This document shows, one piece after another, positions 1 to 10,613 of a stretch of 64,000 nucleotides of DNA. Source of the stretch: Luzula sylvatica (Eukaryota > Streptophyta > Magnoliopsida > Poales > Juncaceae); NCBI GenBank assembly GCA_946800325.1, contig OX326959.1, positions 38,120,908 through 38,184,907 on the forward strand, given 5' to 3'. A program made the translations under genes and the position numbers. Under the pieces are notes generated by a model. It was not told the DNA's origin and ran no database searches. It saw only the letters and a list, made by a program, of their open reading frames with translations. The stretch's first letter is position 1. Each line of letters begins with the position of its first letter.

Positions 1-13
1 GATATTTTTTAAG

Positions 14-70
14 GTGTTAGACTTCAGTTTTTGATTTTTTGCAAAAAAATGGAAAAATTCAAATTTGTAT
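14..70 (+). repeat. Subunit S1 (57 bp) of the monomer
   Basis: First of three related subunits in the reference monomer. It opens with gtgttagacttca, has a T6 run at positions 22-27 of the subunit and an A7 run at 30-36, then 'tggaaaaatt'. Its T6-GC-A6 core is a perfect palindrome. It lines up with S2 (71-130) from its first base: gtgttag plus acttca in S1 against gtgttag plus tcttca in S2. Confidence 0.85.
35..48. repeat. T6-GC-A6 palindrome, recurs in many monomers
   Basis: The 14 bases T6-G-C-A6 read the same on both strands. The motif recurs in the S1 part of many monomers. It is broken in variants reading ttttatgc, ttttggc, ttttac, tttttagc or tttttttc. S2 (T6-gag-A5) and S3 (T6-ag-A6) keep imperfect versions, so the array carries a T-run/A-run dyad about every 58 bp. 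Such tracts tend to be stiff or curved and can affect nucleosome placement; that effect is inferred. Confidence 0.8.
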
Positions 71-130
71 GTGTTAGTCTTCAATCACGGAATTTTTTGG
101 GAAAAACATGAAAAATGAAGTATTTTGCTC
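71..130 (+). repeat. Subunit S2 (60 bp) of the monomer
   Basis: Second subunit. It opens with gtgttagtcttca, has T6 at subunit positions 23-28 and A5 at 32-36, then 'catgaaaaatgaag', which parallels 'tggaaaaattgaa' of S1. It carries the usual CpG of the monomer, in the context atcacgg, and the most informative variant site of the array (cacgg, cccgg, cacgaag, cacgacg, cacaacg). Confidence 0.85.
88..89. other. Characteristic CpG of the monomer
   Basis: The consensus monomer contains one CG dinucleotide, in subunit S2 (atcaCGg). The variants cccgg, cacgaag and cacgacg keep it; the cacagaa and cacaacg variants alter the site, the latter shifting the CG one base later. A few monomers have extra CGs, for example tttcgaagg near 51244 and tttcgag near 51679. 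If the host methylates CpG, this would put one methylatable site about every 174 bp. Confidence 0.75.
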
Positions 131-187
131 ATTTTAGAGAACTATTTTGGTATTTTTCAGAAAAAATGATAATTGATATTTTTGAAG
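131..187 (+). repeat. Subunit S3 (57 bp) of the monomer
   Basis: Third and most diverged subunit. It opens with attttagagaact, aligning with gtgttagacttca of S1 and gtgttagtcttca of S2. In the usual form it has T6 at 23-28 followed by 'ag' and A6 at 31-36, then 'tgataattgatatttttgaag'; in this copy the T run is interrupted (tatttttcag). The three lengths 57 + 60 + 57 sum to 174. The ordered T run, A run and trailing tgaAAA-type segment in all three support descent from one roughly 58-bp unit. Confidence 0.75.
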
Positions 188-2087
188 GTGTTAGACTTCA
201 GTTTTTTATTTTTTGCAAAAAATTGGAAAAATTGAAATTTGTATGTGTTAGTCTTCAATCACGGAATGTTTTGAGAAAATCATGAAAAATGAAGTATTTT
301 GCTCATTTTAGAGAACTATTTTGGTCTTTTTTAGAAAAATGATAATTGATATTTTTGAAGGTGTTAGACTTCAGTTTTTGATTTTATGCAAAAAATAGGA
401 AAAATAGAAATTTGTATGTGTTAGTCTTCAATCCCGGAGTTTTTTGAGAAAAACATGAAAAATGAAGTATTTTGACCATTTTAGAGAACTATTTTGGTCT
501 TTTTTAGAAAAAATGATAATTGATATTTTTGAAGGTGTTAGACTTCAGTTTTTGATTTTTTGCAAAAAATAGGAAAAATAGAAATTTGTATATGTTAGTC
601 TTCAATCACGGAGTTTTTTGAGAAAAACATGAAAAATGAAGTATTTTGCTCATTTTAGAGAACTATTTTGGACCCTTTTAGAAAAAGGATAATTGATATT
701 TTTTAAGGTGTTAGACTTCAGTTTTTTATTTTTTGCAAAAAAATGGAAAAATTGAAATTTGTATGTGTTAGTCTTCAATCACGGAATTTTTTGAGAAAAA
801 CATGAAAAATGAAGTATTTTGCTCATTTTAGAGAACTATTTTGGTCTTTTTTAGAAAAAATGATAATTGATATTTTTGAAGGTGTTAGACTTCAGTTTTT
901 GATTTTTTGCAAAAAATAGGAAAAATAGAAATTTGTATGTGTTAGTCTTCAATCACGAAGTTTTTTGAGAAAAACATTAAAAATAAAGTATTTTGCTCAT
1001 TTCAGAGAACTATTTTGGACACTTTTAGAAAAAATTATAATTGATATTTTTTAAGGTGTTAGACTTCAGTTTTTGATTTTTTGCAAAAAAATGGAAAAAT
1101 TGAAATTTGTATGTGTTAGTCTTCAATCACGGAATTTTTTAAGAAAAACATGAAAAATGAAGTATTTTGCTCATTTTAGAGAACTATTCTGGTCTTTTTT
1201 AGAAAAACTGATAATTGATATTTTTGAAGGTGTTAGACTTCAGTTTTTGATTTTTTGCAAAAAATTGGAAAAATAGAAATTTGTATGTGTTAGTCTTCAA
1301 TCACGGAGTTTTTTGAGAAAAACATGAAAAATGAAGTATTTTGCTCATTTTAGAGAACTATTTTTGACCCTTTTAGAAAAAATTATAATTGATATTTTTT
1401 AAGGTGTTAGACTTCAGTTTTTTATTTTTTGCAAAAAATGGGAAAAATAGAAAATTTGTATGTGTTAGTCTTCAATCACGGAGTTTTTTGAGAAAAACAT
1501 GAAAATTGAAGTATTTTGCTCATTTTAGAGAACTATTTTGGTCTTTTCTAGAAAAAATGATAATTGATATTTTTGAAGGTGTTAGACTTCAGTTTTTGAT
1601 TTTTTGCAAAAAATAGGAAAAATTGAAATTTGTATGTGTTAGTCTTCAATCACGGAGTTTTTTGAGAAAAACATGAAAAATGAAGTATTTTGCTCATTTT
1701 AGAGAACTATTTTTGACCCTTTTAGAAAAAATGATAATTGATATTTTTTAAGGTGTTAGACTTCAGTTTTTGATTTTTTGCAAAAAAATGGAAAAATTGA
1801 AATTTGTATGTGTTAGTCTTCAATCACGGAATTTTTTGAGAAAAACATGAAAAATGAAGTATTTTGCTCATTTTAGAGAACTATTTTGGTCTTTCTCAGA
1901 AAAAATGATAATTGATATTTTTGAAGGTGTTAGACTTCAGTTTTTTATTTTTTGCAAAATATTGGAAAAATTGAAATTTGTATGTGTTAGTCTTCAATCA
2001 CGGAATTTTTTGAGAAAATCATGAAAAATGAAGTATTTTGCTCATTTTAGAGAACTATTTTGGTCTTTTTTAGAAAAAATGATAATT

Positions 2088-2261
2088 GATATTTTTGAAG
2101 GTGTTAGACTTCAGTTTTTGATTTTTTGCAAAAAATTGGAAAAATTGAAATTTGTATGTGTTAGTCTTCAATCAAGGAATTTTTTGAGAAAATCATGAAA
2201 AATGAAGTATTTTGCTCATTTTAGAGAACTATTTTGGTCTTTTTTAGAAAAAATGATAATT
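2088..2261 (+). repeat. Extra monomer in family A copy 1
   Basis: This monomer (ttgcaaaaaattgg, aaaaattg, atcaagg, ggtcttttttag) lies between the aaatattgg monomer and the ttttatgc/cccgg monomer. In copy 2 the matching neighbours at 4698 and 4872 are directly adjacent. One whole monomer was therefore gained in copy 1 or lost from copy 2. The aagg in place of acgg removes its CpG. Confidence 0.85.
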
Positions 2262-2784
2262 GATATTTTTGAAGGTGTTAGACTTCAGTTTTTGATTTTA
2301 TGCAAAAAATAGGAAAAATAGAAATTTGTATGTGTTAGTCTTCAATCCCGGAGTTTTTTGAGAAAAACATGAAAAATGAAGTATTTTGCTCATTTTAGAG
2401 AACTATTTTGGTCTTTTTTAGAAAAAATGATAATTGATATTTTTTAAGGTGTTAGACTTCAGTTTTTGATTTTATGCAAAAAATAGGAAAAATAGAAATT
2501 TGTATGTGTTAGTCTTCAATCCCGGAGTTTTTTTGAGAAAAACATGAAAAATGAAGTATTTTGCTCATTTTAGAGAACTATTTTGGTCTTTTTTAGAAAA
2601 AATGATAATTGATATTTTTGAAGGTGTTAGACTTCAGTTTTTGATTTTTTGCAAAAAATAGGAAAAATAGAAATTTTTATGTGTTAGTCTTCAATCACGA
2701 AGTTTTTGGAGAAAAACATTAAAAATGAAGTATTTTGCTTATTTTAGAGAACTATTTTGGACTCTTTTAGAAAAAATTATAATT

Positions 2785-5394
2785 GATATTTTTTAAGGTG
2801 TTAGACTTCAGTTTTTGATTTTTTGCAAAAAAATTGAAAACTTCAAATTTGTATGTGTTAGTCTTCAATCACGGAATTTTTTGGGAAAAACATGAAAAAT
2901 GAAGTATTTTGCTCATTTTAGAGAACTATTTTGGTATTTTTCAGAAAAAATGATAATTGATATTTTTGAAGGTGTTAGACTTCAGTTTTTTATTTTTTGC
3001 AAAAAATTGGAAAAATTGAAATTTGTATGTGTTAGTCTTCAATCACGGAATGTTTTGAGAAAATCATGAAAAATGAAGTATTTTGCTCATTTTAGAGAAC
3101 TATTTTGGTCTTTTTTAGAAAAATGATAATTGATATTTTTGAAGGTGTTAGACTTCAGTTTTTGATTTTATGCAAAAAATAGGAAAAATAGAAATTTGTA
3201 TGTGTTAGTCTTCAATCCCGGAGTTTTTTGAGAAAAACATGAAAAATGAAGTATTTTGCCCATTTTAGAGAACTATTTTGGTCTTTTTTAGAAAAAATGA
3301 TAATTGATATTTTTGAAGGTGTTAGACTTCAGTTTTTGATTTTTTGCAAAAAATAGGAAAAATAGAAATTTGTATATGTTAGTCTTCAATCACGGAGTTT
3401 TTTGAGAAAAACATGAAAAATGAAGTATTTTGCTCATTTTAGAGAACTATTTTGGACCCTTTTAGAAAAAGGATAATTGATATTTTTTAAGGTGTTAGAC
3501 TTCAGTTTTTTATTTTTTGCAAAAAAATGGAAAAATTGAAATTTGTATGTGTTAGTCTTCAATCACGGAATTTTTTGAGAAAAACATGAAAAATGAAGTA
3601 TTTTGCTCATTTTAGAGAACTATTTTGGTCTTTTTTAGAAAAAATGATAATTGATATTTTTGAAGGTGTTAGACTTCAGTTTTTGATTTTTTGCAAAAAA
3701 TAGGAAAAATAGAAATTTGTATGTGTTAGTCTTCAATCACGAAGTTTTTTGAGAAAAACATTAAAAATAAAGTATTTTGCTCATTTCAGAGAACTATTTT
3801 GGACACTTTTAGAAAAAATTATAATTGATATTTTTTAAGGTGTTAGACTTCAGTTTTTGATTTTTTGCAAAAAAATGGAAAAATTGAAATTTGTATGTGT
3901 TAGTCTTCAATCACGGAATTTTTTAAGAAAAACATGAAAAATGAAGTATTTTGCTCATTTTAGAGAACTATTTTGGTCTTTTTTAGAAAAACTGATAATT
4001 GATATTTTTGAAGGTGTTAGACTTCAGTTTTTGATTTTTTGCAAAAAATTGGAAAAATAGAAATTTGTATGTGTTAGTCTTCAATCATGGAGTTTTTTGA
4101 GAAAAACATGAAAAATGAAGTATTTTGCTCATTTTAGAGAACTATTTTTGACCCTTTTAGAAAAAATTATAATTGATATTTTTTAAGGTGTTAGACTTCA
4201 GTTTTTTATTTTTTGCAAAAAATGGGAAAAATAGAAAATTTGTATGTGTTAGTCTTCAATCACGGAGTTTTTTGAGAAAAACATGAAAATTGAAGTATTT
4301 TGCTCATTTTAGAGAACTATTTTGGTCTTTTCTAGAAAAAATGATAATTGATATTTTTGAAGGTGTTAGACTTCAGTTTTTGATTTTTTGCAAAAAATAG
4401 GAAAAATTGAAATTTGTATGTGTTAGTCTTCAATCACGGAGTTTTTTGAGAAAAACATGAAAAATGAAGTATTTTGCTCATTTTAGAGAACTATTTTTGA
4501 CCCTTTTAGAAAAAATGATAATTGATATTTTTTAAGGTGTTAGACTTCAGTTTTTGATTTTTTGCAAAAAAATGGAAAAATTGAAATTTGTATGTGTTAG
4601 TCTTCAATCACGGAATTTTTTGAGAAAAACATGAAAAATGAATTATTTTGCTCATTTTAGAGAACTATTTTGGTCTTTCTCAGAAAAAATGATAATTGAT
4701 ATTTTTGAAGGTGTTAGACTTCAGTTTTTTATTTTTTGCAAAATATTGGAAAAATTGAAATTTGTATGTGTTAGTCTTCAATCACGGAATTTTTTGAGAA
4801 AATCATGAAAAATGAAGTATTTTGCTCATTTTAGAGAACTATTTTGGTCTTTTTTAGAAAAAATGATAATTGATATTTTTGAAGGTGTTAGACTTCAGTT
4901 TTTGATTTTATGCAAAAAATAGGAAAAATAGAAATTTGTATGTGTTAGTCTTCAATCCCGGAGTTTTTTGAGAAAAACATGAAAAATGAAGTATTTTGCT
5001 CATTTTAGAGAACTATTTTGGTCTTTTTTAGAAAAAATGATAATTGATATTTTTTAAGGTGTTAGACTTCAGTTTTTGATTTTATGCAAAAAATAGGAAA
5101 AATAGAAATTTGTATGTGTTAGTCTTCAATCCCGGAGTTTTTTTGAGAAAATCATTAAAAATGAAGTATTTTGCTCATTTTAGAGAACTATTTTGGTCTT
5201 TTTTAGAAAAAATGATAATTGATATTTTTGAAGGTGTTAGACTTCAGTTTTTGATTTTTTGCAAAAAATAGGAAAAATAGAAATTTGTATGTGTTAGTCT
5301 TCAATCACGAAGTTTTTGGAGAAAAACATTAAAAATGAAGTATTTTGCTTATTTTAGAGAACTATTTTGGACTCTTTTAGAAAAAATTATAATT
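2785..5394 (+). repeat. Family A HOR, copy 2 (15 monomers)
   Basis: This is a 2,610-bp repeat of the preceding unit without the monomer corresponding to 2088-2261. Over long stretches it matches copy 1 with only scattered single-base differences, for example aaaaacttc/aaaattc-type changes in the first monomer, gaagt/gaatt near 4641 and cacgg/catgg near 4087. The high similarity implies a recent duplication or continuing homogenisation. Confidence 0.9.
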
Positions 5395-6438
5395 GATATT
5401 TTTTAAGGTGTTAGACTTCAGTTTTTGATTTTTTGCAAAAAAATTGAAAAATTCAAATTTGTATGTGTTAGTCTTCAATCACGGAATTTTTTGGGAAAAA
5501 CATGAAAAATGAAGTATTTTGCTCATTTTAGAGAACTATTTTGGTATTTTTCAGAAAAAATGATAATTGATATTTTTGAAGGTGTTAGACTTCAGTTTTT
5601 TATTTTTTGCAAAAAATTGGAAAAATTGAAATTTGTATGTGTTAGTCTTCAATCACGGAATGTTTTGAGAAAATCATGAAAAATGAAGTATTTTGCTCAT
5701 TTTAGAGAACTATTTTGGTCTTTTTTAGAAAAATGATAATTGATATTTTTGAAGGTGTTAGACTTCAGTTTTTGATTTTTTGCAAAAAATAGGAAAAATT
5801 GAAATTTGTATGTGTTAGTCTTCAATCACGGATTTTTTTGAGAAAATCATGAAAAATGAAGTATTTTGCTCATTTTAGAGAACTATTTTGGTCTTTTTTA
5901 GAAAAAATGATAATTGATATTTTTGAAGGTGTTAGACTTCAGTTTTTGATTTTATGCAAAAAATAGGAAAAATAGAAATTTGTATGTGTTAGTCTTCAAT
6001 CCCGGAGTTTTTTGAGAAAAACATGAAAAATGAAGTATTTTGCTCATTTTAGAGAACTATTTTGGTCTTTTTTAGAAAAAATGATAATTGATATTTTTTA
6101 AGGTGTTAGACTTCAGTTTTTGATTTTATGCAAAAAATAGGAAAAATAGAAATTTGTATGTGTTAGTCTTCAATCCCGGAGTTTTTTTGAGAAAAACATG
6201 AAAAATGAAGTATTTTGCTCATTTTAGAGAACTATTTTGGTCTTTTTTAGAAAAAATGATAATTGATATTTTTGAAGGTGTTAGACTTCAGTTTTTGATT
6301 TTTTGCAAAAAATAGGAAAAAAAGAAATTTGTATGTGTTAGTCTTCAATCACGAAGTTTTTGGAGAAAAACATTAAAAATGAAGTATTTTGCTTATTTTA
6401 GAGAACTATTTTGGACTCTTTTAGAAAAAATTATAATT
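5395..6438 (+). repeat. Family A short HOR (6 monomers)
   Basis: This 1,044-bp unit (6 x 174) joins the first monomers of the A unit (tcaaattt; aatgttttgag) through a cacggatttttttgag monomer to the last three (two ttttatgc/cccgg monomers and the cacgaagtttttggag monomer). It looks like the A unit with its middle removed. A second copy of the same six-monomer order is at 9570-10613. Confidence 0.85.
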
Positions 6439-8351
6439 GATATTTTTTAAGGTGTTAGACTTCAGTTTTTGATTTTTTGCAAAAAAATGGAAAAATTCAA
6501 ATTTGTATGTGTTAGTCTTCAATCACGGAATTTTTTGGGAAAAACATGAAAAATTAAGTATTTTGCTCATTTTAGAGAACTATTTTGGTATTTTTCAGAA
6601 AAAATGATAATTGATATTTTTGAAGGTGTTAGACTTCAGTTTTTTATTTTTTGCAAAAAATTGGAAAAATTGAAATTTGTATGTGTTAGTCTTCAATCAC
6701 GGAATGTTTTGAGAAAATCATGAAAAATGAAGTATTTTGCTCATTTTAGAGAACTATTTTGGTCTTTTTTGGAAAAATGATAATTGATATTTTTGAAGGT
6801 GTTAGACTTCAGTTTTTGATTTTTGGCAAAAAATAGGAAAAATTGAAATTTGTATGCGTTAGTCTTCAATCACGGATTTTTTTGAGAAAATCATGAAAAA
6901 TGAAGTATTTTGCTCATTTTAGAGAACTATTTTGGTCTTTTTTAGAAAAAATGATAATTGATATTTTTGAAGGTGTTAGACTTCAGTTTTTGATTTTATG
7001 CAAAAAATAGGAAAAATAGAAATTTGTATGTGTTAGTCTTCAATCACGGATTTTTTTGAGAAAATCATGAAAAATGAAGTATTTTGCTCATTTTAGAGAA
7101 CTATTTTGGACTCTTTTAGAAAAAAATTATAATTGATATTTTTTAAGGTGTTAGACTTCAGTTTTTGATTTTTTGCAAAAAAATGGAAAAATTCAAATTT
7201 GTATGTGTTAGTCTTCAATCACGGATTTTTTTGAGAAAATCATGAAAAATGAAGTATTTTGCTCATTTTAGAGAACTATTTTGGTCTTTTTTAGATAAAA
7301 TTATAATTGATATTTTTGAAGGTGTTAGACTTCAGTTTTTGATTTTTTACAAAAAATTGGAAAAATAGAAATTTGTATGTGTTAGTCTTCAATCCCGGAG
7401 TTTTTTGAGAAAAACATGAAAAATGAAGTATTTTGCTCATTTTAGAGAACTATTTTGGTCTTTTTTAGAAAAAATGATAATTGATATTTTTGAAGGTGTT
7501 AGACTTCAGTTTTTGATTTTTTGCAAAAAATAGGAAAAATAGAAATTTGTATATGTTAGTCTTCAATCACGGAGTTTTTTGAGAAAAACATGAAAAATGA
7601 AGTATTTTTCTCATTTTAGAGAACTATTTTGGACCCTTTTAGAAAAAGGATAATTGATATTTTTTAAGGTGTTAGACTTCAGTTTTTGATTTTTTGCAAA
7701 AAAATGGAAAAATTGAAATTTGTATGTGTTAGTCTTCAATCACGGAATTTTTTGAGAAAAACATGAAAAATGAAGTATTTTGCTCATTTTAGAGAACTAT
7801 TTTGGTCTTTTTTAGAAAAAATGATAATTGATATTTTTGAAGGTGTTAGACTTCAGTTTTTGATTTTTTGCAAAAAATAGGAAAAATAGAAATTTGTATG
7901 TGTTAGTCTTCAATCACGAAGTTTTTTGAGAAAAACATTAAAAATAAAGTATTTTGCTCATTTTAGAGAACTATTTTGGACACTTTTAGAAAAAATTATA
8001 ATTGATATTTTTTAAGGTGTTAGACTTCAGTTTTTGATTTTTTGCAAAAAAATGGAAAAATTGAAATTTGTATGTGTTAGTCTTCAATCACGGAATTTTT
8101 TAAGAAAAACATGAAAAATGAAGTATTTTGCTCATTTTAGAGAACTATTTTGGTCTTTTTTAGAAAAACTGATAATTGATATTTTTGAAGGTGTTAGACT
8201 TCAGTTTTTGATTTTTTGCAAAAAATAGGAAAAATAGAAATTTGTATGTGTTAGTCTTCAATCACGAAGTTTTTGGAGAAAAACATTAAAAATGAAGTAT
8301 TTTGCTTATTTTAGAGAACTATTTTGGACTCTTTTAGAAAAAATTATAATT
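6439..8351 (+). repeat. Family A HOR variant (11 monomers)
   Basis: 1,913 bp. It begins like the 6-mer (tcaaattt, aatgttttgag, ttttggc/cacggattttttt) and then runs through ttttatgc with ggactc, a second tcaaattt monomer, a ttttac/cccgg monomer, the tatatgtt monomer with aaaaagg, and A-type monomers including cattaaaaataaagt and ttttttaagaaaaac, ending in the cacgaagtttttggag monomer. The order is a rearranged subset of the 16-mer. Confidence 0.8.
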
Positions 8352-9569
8352 GATATTTTTTAAGGTGTTAGACTTCAGTTTTTGATTTTTTGCAAAAAAA
8401 TGGAAAAATTCAAATTTGTATGTGTTAGTCTTCAATCACGGAATTTTTTGGGAAAAACATGAAAAATGAAGTATTTTGCTCATTTTAGAGAACTATTTTG
8501 GTATTTTTCAGAAAAAATGATAATTGATATTTTTGAAGGTGTTAGACTTCAGTTTTTGATTTTTTGCAAAAAATAGGAAAAATAGAAATTTGTATGTGTT
8601 AGTCTTCAATCACGAAGTTTTTTGAGAAAAACATTAAAAATGAAGTATTTTGCTCATTTTAGAGAACTATTTTGGACACTTTTAGAAAAAATTATAATTG
8701 ATATTTTTTAAGGTGTTAGACTTCAGTTTTTTATTTTTTGCAAAAAATGGGAAAAATAGAAATTTGTATGTGTTAGTCTTCAATCACGGAGTTTTTTGAG
8801 AAAAACATGAAAATTGAAGTATTTTGCTCATTTTAGAGAACTATTTTGGTCTTTTCTAGAAAAAATGATAATTGATATTTTTGAAGGTGTTAGACTTCAG
8901 TTTTTGATTTTTTGCAAAAAATAGGAAAAATTGAAATTTGTATGTGTTAGTCTTCAATCACGGAGTTTTTTGAGAAAAACATGAAAAATGAAGTATTTTG
9001 CTCATTTTAGAGAACTATTTTTGACCCTTGTAGAAAAAATGATAATTGATATTTTTTAAGGTGTTAGACTTCAGTTTTTGATTTTTTGCAAAAAAATGGA
9101 AAAATTGAAATTTGTATGTGTTAGTCTTCAATCACGGAATTTTTTGAGAAAAACATGAAAAATGAATTATTTTGCTCATTTTAGAGAACTATTTTGGTCT
9201 TTCTCAGAAAAAATGATAATTGATATTTTTGAAGGTGTTAGACTTCAGTTTTTTATTTTTTGCAAAATATTGGAAAAATTGAAATTTGTATGTGTTAGTC
9301 TTCAATCACGGAATTTTTTGAGAAAAACATGAAAAATGAAGTATTTTGCTCATTTTAGAGAACTATTTTGGTCTTTTTTAGAAAAAATGATAATTGATAT
9401 TTTTGAAGGTGTTAGACTTCAGTTTTTGATTTTTTGCAAAAAATAGGAAAAATAGAAATTTGTATGTGTTAGTCTTCAATCACGAAGTTTTTGGAGAAAA
9501 ACATTAAAAATGAAGTATTTTGCTTATTTTAGAGAACTATTTTGGACTCTTTTAGAAAAAATTATAATT
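8352..9569 (+). repeat. Family A HOR variant (7 monomers)
   Basis: 1,218 bp, exactly 7 x 174. Order: tcaaattt monomer, cacgaag/cattaaaa monomer, aaaaaatggg monomer with a ttttctagaaaa segment, cacggag monomer, an A7 monomer ending ctttctcag, the aaatattgg monomer, and the cacgaagtttttggag monomer. All are known from the 16-mer, with intervening monomers missing. Confidence 0.82.
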
Positions 9570-10613
9570 GATATTTTTTAAGGTGTTAGACTTCAATTTT
9601 TGATTTTTTGCAAAAAAATTGAAAAATTCAAATTTGTATGTGTTAGTATTCAATCACGGAATTTTTTGGGAAAAACATGAAAAATGAAGTATTTTGCTCA
9701 TTTTAGAGAACTATTTTGGTATTTTTCAGAAAAAATGATAATTGATATTTTTGAAGGTGTTAGACTTCAGTTTTTTATTTTTTGCAAAAAATTGGAAAAA
9801 TTGAAATTTGTATGTGTTAGTCTTCAATCACGGAATGTTTTGAGAAAATCATGAAAAATGAAGTATTTTGCTCATTTTAGAGAACTATTTTGGTCTTTTT
9901 TAGAAAAATGATAATTGATATTTTTGAAGGTGTTAGACTTCAGTTTTTGATTTTTTGCAAAAAATAGGAAAAATTGAAATTTGTATGTGTTAGTCTTCAA
10001 TCACGGATTTTTTTGAGAAAATCATGAAAAATGAAGTATTTTGCTCATTTTAGAGAACTATTTTGGTCTTTTTTAGAAAAAATGATAATTGATATTTTTG
10101 AAGGTGTTAGACTTCAGTTTTTGATTTTATGCAAAAAATAGGAAAAATAGAAATTTGTATGTGTTAGTCTTCAATCCCGGAGTTTTTTGAGAAAAACATG
10201 AAAAATGAAGTATTTTGCTCATTTTAGAGAACTATTTTGGTCTTTTTTAGAAAAAATGATAATTGATATTTTTTAAGGTGTTAGACTTCAGTTTTTGATT
10301 TTATGCAAAAAATAGGAAAAATAGAAATTTGTATGTGTTAGTCTTCAATCCCGGAGTTTTTTTGAGAAAAACATGAAAAATGAAGTATTTTGCTCATTTT
10401 AGAGAACTATTTTGGTCTTTTTTAGAAAAAATGATAATTGATATTTTTGAAGGTGTTAGACTTCAGTTTTTGATTTTTTGCAAAAAATAGGAAAAATAGA
10501 AATTTGTATGTGTTAGTCTTCAATCACGAAGTTTTTGGAGAAAAACATTAAAAATGAAGTATTTTGCTTATTTTAGAGAACTATTTTGGACTCTTTTAGA
10601 AAAAATTATAATT
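9570..10613 (+). repeat. Family A short HOR, second copy (6 monomers)
   Basis: 1,044 bp with the same six-monomer order as 5395-6438, separated from it by 3,131 bp of other A-type arrangements. It carries a few private changes near its start, such as cttcaattttt and gttagtattcaa. It ends at the junction with family B, where the next monomer opens with tttagggtg instead of tttaaggtg. Confidence 0.82.

Larger units (their letters stand above)
1..174 (+). repeat. Representative 174-bp satellite monomer
   Basis: First complete monomer, given as the reference unit. In order it has 'gatatttttt', the box 'aaggtgttagacttcag', a T6-GC-A7 core (35-49), 'ggaaaaattcaaatttgtat', the second box 'gtgttagtcttcaatcacgg' (71-90), 'aattttttgggaaaaac', 'atgaaaaatgaag', 'tattttgctc', then 'attttagagaactattttgg' and a final T/A-rich segment to 'aatt'. 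The start is arbitrary because the array has no natural edge in this window. Variable sites used to tell monomers apart include gaagg/taagg at the start, gcaaaaaaatgg/aatagg/aattgg after the core, cacgg/cccgg/cacgaag/cacgacg at the second box, catgaaa/cattaaa, and ggtctt/ggacac/ggaccc near the end. Confidence 0.95.
1..2784 (+). repeat. Family A HOR, copy 1 (16 monomers)
   Basis: Sixteen monomers (starts 1, 175, 348, 522, 695, 869, 1043, 1217, 1391, 1566, 1740, 1914, 2088, 2262, 2436, 2611) total 2,784 bp, exactly 16 x 174 after small indels cancel. The same order of variants restarts at 2785, including the tcaaattt form, the aatgttttgag form, the ttttatgc/cccgg form, the tatatgtt form and the aaaaagg deletion. 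Compared with the next copy it has one extra monomer at 2088-2261. Confidence 0.9.

Noticed and set aside
71..100. Possible CENP-B box in the S2 region around atcccgg or atcacgg
   Set aside because: The mammalian CENP-B box needs a TTCG half and a CGGG half at fixed spacing. Neither strand of the S2 variants has both in the right arrangement.
115..285. Open reading frame of 56 codons, with many equivalents across the array
   Set aside because: It is a by-product of a repeat length divisible by three. Every monomer type has at least one stop in this frame, indels shift it, there is no start context or recognisable domain, and the predicted peptide merely mirrors the three subunits.
5395..6438. 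Assembly collapse as the reason for short 6- and 7-monomer units
   Set aside because: Possible but not supported by the sequence alone: the junction monomers are intact and the 6-mer recurs at 9570-10613. Raw reads spanning the units would decide it.
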